Source of the DNA: Cyanobacteriota bacterium
GTDB taxonomy: Bacteria; Cyanobacteriota; Cyanobacteriia; SKYG9
Assembly: GCA_025054735.1 (NCBI GenBank)
Contig: JANWZG010000229.1
Span: 1 to 6,309 of the forward strand
Direction: 5' to 3'
DNA: 6,309 nt
Numbering within the stretch: the stretch's first letter is position 1; every line of letters begins with the position of its first letter. Below are positions 1 to 5,152 of the stretch, one piece after another. Below the pieces are notes generated by a model that ran no database searches, had not been told where the DNA came from, and saw nothing but the letters and a program-made list of their open reading frames with translations. The position numbers were made by a program, and so were the translations under genes.

Positions 1-7
1 CGTAACC

Positions 8-622
8 TTGCGAGCAGCCCAACGTAGTTTTCTTGAATGCGGTGCGTGTGACCATTACTGGAGTGATTTAGTTCGTTGCCCAACCTCAGAAGATGAGCGA
101 ATACCAAACTGGGTTCCCCTTGATGTTCTTGCAGAAAGAGATAGGCTCATACTTATGGAACTGATTACCAAAGCATTCGACGGAGTTAGTCGTGAAGACG
201 GAATTACTCTCCACGAAGCGAGGGCAATTGATGATTGGGGTGATGAAGAAGAGCGTGCTGCGGCTCGAGCACTAGACACAGACCAGCGCTGGCAAGATGT
301 ACCAACCGAGTGGATTAATCAATTGTGGGATGCATTTTGCTGTCTGGATGGCAAGGGATGGCGGTATTATCTGCCTGTCTGGATGCTCCATGCACTTAGG
401 TGTCCAGACAGTACAAGTGCTGGTGATTCGGTTATATACAGTTGCCTTCTGCCAGAAGAACCTGAGTCTAGAGAGCGGGTACTATCTCGCTTCAACATGC
501 TCACCCTAGAGCAGTCAAGGGCCGTTTGCCGATTCCTGTGGTTTAGTGCTGCCTATGGAGAGTTTGACGAACGGGCAGCTCGGAGAGCATTTGATGGGTA
601 CTGGGGTAGGTTCTGTGCTTAG
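8..622 (+). CDS. Uncharacterised protein resembling DUF6714; 5' end may be incomplete
   Basis: Function unknown. The frame stays open to the left window edge, so the TTG at 8 (204 residues) is only the first visible start; the gene could begin upstream, or at the ATG at 155 (Met50), which has only weak purine-rich sequence before it. The part from about residue 47 to 130 has the pattern I associate from memory with the DUF6714 family: an amphipathic helix LITKAFDGV, then REDGITLHEA (62-71), an acidic stretch with DDWGDEEE, W95-x-DVP, and a WRYYLPVWML block (118-127). The C-terminal third is helical with a FLWFSAAYGEFDE segment (176-188). Cys11, Cys14 and Cys24 lie in the uncertain N-terminal part. 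No signal peptide or membrane segment is visible, so a cytosolic protein is likely. No partner gene is evident downstream. The family call is moderately sure; no role can be given. Confidence 0.7.
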   Translation: MRAAQRSFLECGACDHYWSDLVRCPTSEDERIPNWVPLDVLAERDRLILMELITKAFDGVSREDGITLHEARAIDDWGDEEERAAARALDTDQRWQDVPTEWINQLWDAFCCLDGKGWRYYLPVWMLHALRCPDSTSAGDSVIYSCLLPEEPESRERVLSRFNMLTLEQSRAVCRFLWFSAAYGEFDERAARRAFDGYWGRFCA

Positions 623-755
623 GGGGAGTGTGACATAAGGTTGACATGTAGTAGCTTTGCTGAGGCCACCAGCTCGATCGTAACGTCTCTAATAGATGAG
701 TAACCAGCACTGATAGGGAAGGTGGGGGAAACAATACTATGCGTTGACTTCGCTA

Positions 756-763
756 GCGATCGC
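756..763. repeat. HIP1 octamer GCGATCGC
   Basis: This is a perfect copy of the highly iterated palindrome of many cyanobacterial genomes. The core CGATCG also occurs at 675, 1794, 1999, 2975, 2995, 3445, 5351, 5396, 5511 and 6095, far above chance, on which the cyanobacterial assignment partly rests. None falls between 3451 and 5350, a stretch that includes the cyAbrB gene and the cyAbrB-sdhB gap. Confidence 0.85.
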
Positions 764-801
764 CCTATCCAACACTTAGTCCGCTGTACAGCCACGCATA
801 A

Positions 802-945
802 CATAAACAATTTCCAGACTCAGCAAGTGACATTGAGGTGCTTGAGGGCATAGGTCTTGCTTCCCGTCGGCTTGGTTGGCTAGAAGATTACGCTGTTGGA
901 ATAGTTGTTCTCGCTAGAACTGGTTTACAATGCACAGTGCTATAA
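802..945 (+). other. Short protein-like open frame, possible gene remnant
   Basis: The frame between the stops at 799 and 943 encodes about 47 residues, with a possible GTG start at 838. Its product, including EGIGLASRRLGWLEDYA, has a plausible amino acid mix and helix-like periodicity, and it reads more like protein than its surroundings. There is no ATG, no Shine-Dalgarno sequence and no family I recognise. It could be a fragment of a decayed gene or simply chance. I do not claim it is expressed. Confidence 0.15.
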
Positions 946-1219
946 GATTCTTCAGTACCCTAAACTCAACAACTACATATTAAGAATTAAATGAAAGTTG
1001 GGCTGTGCTAAGTGAGATTTGTAATAATTGAATTGAGCATGAAAGTTCCCCGCTGGCAGATTATGGGAGCAATGGCTGTTTAGACATAAGGTTAAGTAGT
1101 GCAGCTCAAAGGTCAGATGTGAGACCATAGTTGTCATGCAGCTCCCAAATTACCTCATACTTACTTGATGCTTTTGTTAGGAACGCTTCATGCCTGATGA
1201 TTGCTGATTTGATTTAGAC

Positions 1220-1225
1220 GGGAGG
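1220..1225 (+). promoter_or_regulatory. Strong Shine-Dalgarno of the 49-residue gene
   Basis: GGGAGG sits eight bases before the ATG at 1234. It is the best ribosome binding site in the window and the main reason to accept the very short gene and its start. Confidence 0.7.
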
Positions 1226-1233
1226 CTGATATT

Positions 1234-1383
1234 ATGGATCTAGGTAAAGTTTTTTCTGATCTAAGGCAGTATTTTTCAGAGGCTGTTGCTCGTATTTTTA
1301 GTCCTCGAGATGATGAGTTTCCTGCTACGGGTGTGCAGCCGTTTGAGGGTGATATTCGCAAGCATTCCCAATCACTAGACTAA
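1234..1383 (+). CDS. Small protein of 49 residues, function unknown
   Basis: The gene is too short for most gene finders but has a strong ribosome binding site, an ATG start, a clean TAA stop and an intrinsic terminator 37 bases downstream, so it looks like a complete single-gene transcription unit. The product starts MDLGKVFSDLRQYFSEAVARIF, split here as MDLGKVFSDLRQ then YFSEAVARIF: an amphipathic helix (about 3-22). It is followed by a polar SPRDDEFP segment and the block ATGVQPFEGD (31-40), with a charged tail ending HSQSLD. It has no cysteines and no membrane segment. From memory, short cyanobacterial hypothetical proteins with a helix followed by a D-E-[FY]-P...GVQPFEGD block exist, so it is probably a conserved lineage-specific protein; I could not check this. 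The helix could bind a membrane surface or a protein partner, which is inference only. Confidence 0.7.
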   Translation: MDLGKVFSDLRQYFSEAVARIFSPRDDEFPATGVQPFEGDIRKHSQSLD

Positions 1384-1419
1384 ACGGCAAGGTATCTGAA
1401 ATTTCAGTCATCACGGTAG

Positions 1420-1453
1420 AGAGCTTGAACCTATAGTGGTTCAGGCTCTTTTT
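1420..1453 (+). terminator. Intrinsic terminator after the 49-residue gene
   Basis: AGAGCTTGAACC (1420-1431) pairs with GGTTCAGGCTCT (1438-1449): 12 base pairs with one G-U wobble and a six-base loop. A run of five T (1449-1453) follows. It closes the small gene's transcript and separates it from the nuclease gene. A perfect 12-base palindrome CTGAAATTTCAG lies just upstream at 1396-1407 and could form a second small hairpin. Confidence 0.8.
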
Positions 1454-1604
1454 ACTGGGTTTGTATTTGTAGGGGAGTTGTAGTGAATCAACTATATATT
1501 GGACAATAAAGCTGCAATGGTCTGAGATGGTTCTACCGCGGCAGACTAGCAGCAGGCTAGTAAAAGTGATTGGCAATGGCTTGTTGTCAGTGCTGATGTG
1601 ATGA
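1454..1604 (+). promoter_or_regulatory. Leader region of the nuclease gene with two inverted repeats
   Basis: The nuclease promoter must lie between the terminator and 1605 unless there is read-through. Visible here are AGTTG-N8-CAACT (1476-1493), partly overlapping the AT-rich TATATATT at 1493-1500, and a perfect six-pair hairpin ACTAGC-agcag-GCTAGT (1545-1561). The AT-rich block could serve as a -10 region, but no -35 hexamer stands at a normal distance. These are candidates only. Confidence 0.25.
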
Positions 1605-3122
1605 ATGTCAATTTTTTCCCCGAAGTCAATGGGTATATTGCTAACGGCTGAACTTTTGTCACATTTTCAACGCTGTAGTCGGCGAGCATTTTTAGACTTT
1701 TATGGGGATGCTAGTCAGCAAGAACCACCTAGTGACTATTTGTTAAAGTTGCTGCGAGACAGTGCAAATCATCGGCAACGGGTGTTGGCAACTCGATCGG
1801 GACAACAACCTCACTATCCACTCGGTGATTGGGCAGCGGGTGCTAGTTTGACCTACCAGATGATGCAGGAAGGTGTTGAGTGCATTCAGCAAGGGGTGTT
1901 GATGGCTCAATATTCTGAAGCAGTGACGTTGCTGAGCTGCCCCGATTTGTTAATTAAACAACCAGGATCATCAAAACTTGGAGATTGGTGCTACGTCCCG
2001 ATCGCAGTCAAGTTAGGCAAGCGCCCCAAGTTGGAATATCAAGTGAGTGTAGTATTTGACGCTTATGTGTTGTCTACAGTGCAAGTGGCTAGTCTAGATC
2101 AAGCATGGTTGATGTTACGGGAGCGCGGGCTATGTAGCGTTGATGTGTTGTCAGTGCTGCCTCAGATGCAAGATGTGCTTACAAACTGTGTACAAACCTT
2201 AACATCATCCCAAGCACCAGATGTATTCATTGCCCGTAATCGCTGTAATCTGTGTCCCTGGTTTAATCACTGCTACACAATCGCGCAAGAGCAACAACAC
2301 CTATCCCTAGTTGCTGGCATCACTCCGCATCGTTATAGCATTTTGCAAGCCCTAGACTTGACAACTGTAGAAGCACTTGCCCATACACCTCCATCAGTAC
2401 TGGAGCCATTAGCAGGGTTTGGCAAGGACGTAGCCGAGAAACTGGTATTGCAGGCGCGTTCGAACTTAACTCAACAGGCATTGCTACGATCAGTAATCCC
2501 TCCCGATATGGCTACTGATATACCAACTTGTAAGGTTGAGCTTTATTTCGACATTGAAGCAGATCCGGATATGACTCTGGATTATTTGCTGGGGGTGTTA
2601 GTTGTGAATCATGAAACACAGTGTGAGCAGTTTCATAGCTTTTTGGCAGAAACACCTGAGGCTGAATATCAAATCTGGACAATGTTTGTTGACTTAGTGG
2701 AGCAATATCCTGATGCACCGATTTTTCACTTTTGTCCCTATGAAACCCATACGATTAAGCGGCTAGCAGCGCTCTATGATACTCCGCCTGCTGTAGTGAA
2801 GCGAACTATTGATCGTTGCGTAGATTTACATGAGCAGGTCACTCGTAGGGTAATTTTGCCCATCGAAAGCTATGCACTAAAAAATATTGCCCGCTGGTTA
2901 GGATTTAACTGGCGAGATCCAAATGCCACTGGTGCTCAAGCTGTATGTTGGTATACGCAATGGCTGGAGACTGGCGATCGAGCCTATCTAGAGGCGATCG
3001 TCACCTACAATGAAGATGACTGTCGTGCCATGTATTACTTGAAAAATTGGTTGGTCAGTTTCTTTGCCCAAGCTACGCAGATTACACCACAAAATCTGCA
3101 AAATCCATTGCTAAGGGTTTAA
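1605..3122 (+). CDS. TM0106-type RecB/Cas4-like protein fused to a DEDD exonuclease domain
   Basis: This is a cytosolic, predicted DNA-processing protein with two nuclease-like modules. The N-terminal half (about 9-225) is Cas4/RecB-like: Cys24 in the QRCSRRAFLD block and the trio Cys214, Cys217 and Cys223 (CNLCPWFNHC) form the usual four-cysteine iron-sulfur set; His56, Asp114 (CPDLL), Lys136 (VKLGKRPK) and the YQ at 145-146 match the PD-(D/E)xK core. The residue two before Lys136 is Ala134 rather than an acid, which is odd. Residues 238-287 look like helix-hairpin-helix DNA contacts (LAGFGKDVAEKL). The C-terminal domain (310-485) is RNase H-like: YFDIEAD (Asp316, Glu318), HFCPYE (375-380) and YNEDDCRA (468-475). 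The family's biological role is not established. The start is ATG 1605, just after an in-frame TGA; ATG 1629 (Met9) fits relatives well, and neither has a good Shine-Dalgarno. The 3' end overlaps the convergent protease gene. Confidence 0.88.
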   Translation: MSIFSPKSMGILLTAELLSHFQRCSRRAFLDFYGDASQQEPPSDYLLKLLRDSANHRQRVLATRSGQQPHYPLGDWAAGASLTYQMMQEGVECIQQGVLMAQYSEAVTLLSCPDLLIKQPGSSKLGDWCYVPIAVKLGKRPKLEYQVSVVFDAYVLSTVQVASLDQAWLMLRERGLCSVDVLSVLPQMQDVLTNCVQTLTSSQAPDVFIARNRCNLCPWFNHCYTIAQEQQHLSLVAGITPHRYSILQALDLTTVEALAHTPPSVLEPLAGFGKDVAEKLVLQARSNLTQQALLRSVIPPDMATDIPTCKVELYFDIEADPDMTLDYLLGVLVVNHETQCEQFHSFLAETPEAEYQIWTMFVDLVEQYPDAPIFHFCPYETHTIKRLAALYDTPPAVVKRTIDRCVDLHEQVTRRVILPIESYALKNIARWLGFNWRDPNATGAQAVCWYTQWLETGDRAYLEAIVTYNEDDCRAMYYLKNWLVSFFAQATQITPQNLQNPLLRV

Positions 3123-3961
3123 GGAAGAAATATTGGTCGAAATGCCAGCAAGAGAGCACTAGTGATGGCTAGAAATAAGATACCCATTAGTCCGGCTAGG
3201 GGTTTGTTGCCAAATCCAAGTATCCAAGGCGATGTTGTGTTGTTATAGGCAATCACTTGGGCAGTATCCAATGTGGCCATGCTCCAGATCCAACCTGCAT
3301 GTAGTCCCCAAGCTAATCCTAGGTGACCATAATCAACAACCTTTGCCAGAGTTAAGACCATTCCCATCAGCCATAAGCCAGGCAACTGAGGTAGGTTGTC
3401 GGCTCCCTCCCAGACCAAGTGCAAGACAGCAAAAATTAAGCTGACGATCGCACCTGCTATCCACAGGGAATAGTTTTGCTGAAATCGAGCTTGGAACAGA
3501 CCACGAAACATGGCTTCCTCAGTAGCGCTGACCCCAAGCCCTAGTACCAAGATAGGCAAGCAAGCTGTTAATACCTGGTGATTCCAATGCCAACTTATCC
3601 AGCCAACACTGGCTTCTACCCAAAACAGGGTTAGAACGCCAACCGTTCCGATCATTAGCCCTATTAGCCCATTAACAAGCAGTGACCACCGCCAAATCAG
3701 CCCACAATCCATTAAGCTTACAGTTCCCCAATGAGTAGCACCCCAGATGATCACAGGTGCCAGTAGGTAAAGAGAGACCAACAGAGGGATTTTTTGCTGA
3801 GGTGTAATCGGTAGCGGAGGGTGCCACTTGACTTGCCGGGCAATGGGTACGGCTAAGGGTAACCAGAGTAAAACCCAGGTGAGAAGCAGCCCAACTGTCC
3901 AACCTATTACCGATTGAAATAACCCACGAAATAACTGATGGAAGAGTGCTACTGGTGGCAT
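3119..3961 (-). CDS. CPBP-family intramembrane metalloprotease
   Basis: This is a 280-residue membrane protein of the CPBP (Abi/CaaX protease-like) family. The three catalytic motifs are present in order: Glu148-Glu149 with Arg153 (TEEAMFRG), the FxxxH motif Phe177-His181 (FAVLH), and His221 in GLHAGW. Roughly seven or eight hydrophobic segments are visible (about 15-40, 56-75, 92-115, 129-147, 165-182, 195-208, 215-228, 252-274). Family members cleave peptides within the membrane; in bacteria some give bacteriocin self-immunity or process proteins, but most cyanobacterial copies have no assigned substrate, and none can be inferred here. It lies 72 bases downstream of cyAbrB on the same strand, so it may be co-transcribed. 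A weak promoter of its own is possible (TTGTCC at 4011-4016, 17-base spacer, TGTACT at 3988-3993). No Shine-Dalgarno precedes the ATG. Confidence 0.9.
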   Translation of the reverse strand: MPPVALFHQLFRGLFQSVIGWTVGLLLTWVLLWLPLAVPIARQVKWHPPLPITPQQKIPLLVSLYLLAPVIIWGATHWGTVSLMDCGLIWRWSLLVNGLIGLMIGTVGVLTLFWVEASVGWISWHWNHQVLTACLPILVLGLGVSATEEAMFRGLFQARFQQNYSLWIAGAIVSLIFAVLHLVWEGADNLPQLPGLWLMGMVLTLAKVVDYGHLGLAWGLHAGWIWSMATLDTAQVIAYNNTTSPWILGFGNKPLAGLMGILFLAITSALLLAFRPIFLP

Positions 3962-4033
3962 GTAATTAGGGAGGCAATTGGAGCTTCAGTACACTTTGCT
4001 AAATGCTCTAGGACAATAATTCTCCAACAAGCG

Positions 4034-4498
4034 CTAGTCGTTGTCATCATAATCATCGTCATCATAGTTCTCAGACTGCTGATTGCCGACAAAGTTTAAG
4101 CGAATATGCTTGTAGCCCAATTTAATAACAAACTCATCGCCAGGTTTTAAGCCCATTGCTTCTGTATAGGTTGCACCAATAACGATTTGGCCATTCTTAT
4201 GCACACTAACGCGATAGGTCGGTTCGCGTCCGCGGCCATCTTTGCCACTTTCAGGTGTAATGGGTACGCCCTTTGCCAACAACAACGCATCATAAAAGTC
4301 TGCTAAATTAACACGAACCTGACCATCTTTTGTGACCTTATAGTATCCACAACGCTTAGCAATTTCTCGTCGGGAAAGGTGGCCTAACTCTTTCTGCTTT
4401 TGTAACAGCGATTTGCCTGTCAATGGCATTGGTGTAGCTTCAGCTACTGCTTCAACCTCTTTAGCTTGGCGTTTACTTCCCAATTGTGTTCTCGGCAT
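4034..4498 (-). CDS. Cyanobacterial AbrB-like transcriptional regulator (cyAbrB)
   Basis: This is a DNA-binding regulator of the cyAbrB family, which is nearly universal in cyanobacteria and controls carbon/nitrogen balance, hydrogenase and other genes. The 154-residue product has a variable basic N-terminus (1-25), the conserved LTGKSLLQKQKELGHLSRRE region (26-45), GYYKVTKDGQVRVNLADFYD (51-70), and the C-terminal AbrB-like domain with KDGRGREPTYRVSVHKNGQ (86-104) followed by IVIGATYTEAMGLKPGDEF (105-123) and IKLGYKHI. The adjacency to sdhB suggests the cyAbrB2 (Sll0822-type) branch rather than cyAbrB1, which is an inference. It ends in an unusual acidic tail rich in Asp and Tyr (143-154), encoded by GAT/GAC repeats. 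The start is supported by AGGGA six bases before the ATG. Its upstream region carries two palindromes that may mediate autoregulation. Confidence 0.93.
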   Translation of the reverse strand: MPRTQLGSKRQAKEVEAVAEATPMPLTGKSLLQKQKELGHLSRREIAKRCGYYKVTKDGQVRVNLADFYDALLLAKGVPITPESGKDGRGREPTYRVSVHKNGQIVIGATYTEAMGLKPGDEFVIKLGYKHIRLNFVGNQQSENYDDDDYDDND

Positions 4499-4543
4499 TT
4501 TGAGTCCCTAGGTTGCTGGTAGTTTAAGGTTCACACGTTGAAG

Positions 4544-4554
4544 AATGAATCATT
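4544..4554. promoter_or_regulatory. Operator-like palindrome, proximal copy
   Basis: AATGA-A-TCATT is an 11-base palindrome with one central base, 46 bases before the cyAbrB start. The same sequence with the central base inverted occurs at 4595-4605, with centres 51 bases apart, close to five helical turns. Two matching palindromes in one promoter region suggest a dimeric regulator that could loop the DNA; cyAbrB itself is a possible binder. Confidence 0.4.
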
Positions 4555-4581
4555 TCAATTTAATTATCTCAATTTAGATGG

Positions 4582-4610
4582 TGTATAATGAGCTAATGAT
4601 TCATTAGCAA
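4582..4610 (-). promoter_or_regulatory. Candidate cyAbrB promoter
   Basis: On the minus strand TTGCTA (4605-4610) and TATACA (4582-4587) are 17 bases apart, each matching four of six consensus bases. Transcription would start near 4575 and give a leader of about 77 bases. The opposite strand has a perfect TATAAT at 4584-4589 but no -35 element at the right distance, so a plus-strand start cannot be excluded. Confidence 0.3.
4592..4608. promoter_or_regulatory. Operator-like palindrome, distal copy
   Basis: GCTAATGA-T-TCATTAGC is a 17-base palindrome with perfect eight-base arms around one central base. Its core repeats the proximal palindrome. It falls in the spacer of the candidate cyAbrB promoter, extending into the -35 hexamer, where bound protein would block polymerase. 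Confidence 0.45.
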
Positions 4611-5046
4611 TCTGCTAAACGCTATACACAAGGCATATCGAAACGTAAAAGCCCAAGATACAGCGGTAGGATAGTCGTAGGCTTCACCGCAGAACAGACT
4701 TTACTGAATAGTTTATGACCTTCAGGTTCATGATTTTTAATGACGGTAATTCGTATCAAACATTCACAGTAAAACAACCCAAACCTGCCTCTAGGATAGC
4801 TTTTAGATCTTTGAGATATTTATTTGTAATCTGTTAGCTTAATATAGCATAACTCAGTTGGTTGATAGTGATTGATTTTCCTCTATAAGCCTTACCATAA
4901 TCCACATCTAAAAGCTTGTCTTAAAAGCCTAATGGTTTATCAAAGTACCTGCTACCTTAGTTAAGATTCTTGATGGAGACATTTTTTGTCAAAACTTCAC
5001 TCTGAATACGTTTTGTCACGATTTGAGAGGTATTCTCACTGTGCAA
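4611..5046. other. cyAbrB-sdhB intergenic region, possible folded RNA
   Basis: No gene is visible here; the DNA is AT-rich and stop-dense on both strands. Two structures stand out. At 4649-4690, AAGCC/GGCTT and GCGGT/ACCGC interleave as an H-type pseudoknot would. At 4798-4916, AGCTTTTAGAT has a perfect inverted copy 97 bases later, and inside it GCT-(taa)-TATAG (4837-4847) can pair with CTATAAGC (4883-4890). TTTTGTCA is also repeated at 4984-4991 and 5011-5018, and TGAGA-ggtat-TCTCA (5024-5038) is a small hairpin. They could belong to a small RNA or a long sdhB leader, or be chance in AT-rich DNA. Confidence 0.3.
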
Positions 5047-5068
5047 TGATTTGTGAAATCAATATCAT
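5047..5068 (+). promoter_or_regulatory. Candidate sdhB promoter with overlapping palindrome
   Basis: TATCAT (5063-5068) matches five of six -10 bases but lacks a good -35 hexamer, as activator-dependent promoters often do. Just upstream is a perfect palindrome TGATTT-gtg-AAATCA (5047-5061). It also contains TGTGA-N6-TATCA, only a partial match to a CRP-type site. Transcription would begin near 5075, giving a leader of about 78 bases. Confidence 0.3.
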
Positions 5069-5143
5069 TACAACAGACAATGGTGAAAGTAAGCTTGATT
5101 GATAGTATTGCCAAGCAAGCAGCAAGGGTTTGCAAGTGCTTCT

Positions 5144-5150
5144 AGGAAAG
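5144..5150 (+). promoter_or_regulatory. Shine-Dalgarno that fixes the sdhB start
   Basis: AGGAAAG ends two bases before the ATG at 5153, with the AGGA core five bases from it. It favours this ATG over the upstream in-frame TTG at 5099, which has no ribosome binding site and would add 18 residues not expected in SdhB. Confidence 0.7.
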
Positions 5151-5152
5151 TT

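Larger units (their letters stand above)
623..1233. other. Long intergenic region without a convincing gene
   Basis: About 610 bases lie between the DUF6714-like gene and the small protein gene. Every frame is broken by frequent stops. I see no tRNA-like cloverleaf and no good terminator after 622. The stretch holds one HIP1 octamer, an 11-base direct repeat (632-642 and 1083-1093) and one short protein-like open frame (802-945) that may be a remnant. I found no clear promoter for the small gene at 1234. The region reads like decayed or non-coding DNA rather than a compact regulatory region. Confidence 0.6.

Noticed and set aside
543..810. Two overlapping minus-strand open frames of 63 residues
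   Set aside because: Different frames, no ribosome binding site, low-complexity composition and overlap with the DUF6714-like gene; no family recognised.
1039..1083. Tiny plus-strand frame starting MKVPRWQIMGAMAV
   Set aside because: Only 14 codons, no Shine-Dalgarno, no supporting signal.
1325..1576. Minus-strand open frame of 83 residues
   Set aside because: It crosses the small gene and its terminator on the other strand, with no start signal and an unlikely composition.
1583..2160. 13-base repeat GTTGTCAGTGCTG before and inside the nuclease gene
   Set aside because: The second copy encodes ordinary residues; a single isolated repeat this short is likely chance.
1605..3122. CRISPR-associated Cas4 gene
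   Set aside because: The protein is much longer than Cas4, carries a second exonuclease domain, and no repeats or other cas genes are present.
1605..3961. Defence island made of the nuclease and the CPBP protease
   Set aside because: Both families are common housekeeping-type genes in cyanobacteria, they are convergent rather than co-directional, and no other defence gene is present.
5052..5067. CRP-type site TGTGA-N6-TCACA
   Set aside because: Only the left half matches; the right half is TATCA, three of five.
5080..5145. Leader peptide candidate of 21 codons before sdhB
   Set aside because: No ribosome binding site and no attenuator-type codon run; it ends just before the sdhB Shine-Dalgarno, probably by chance.
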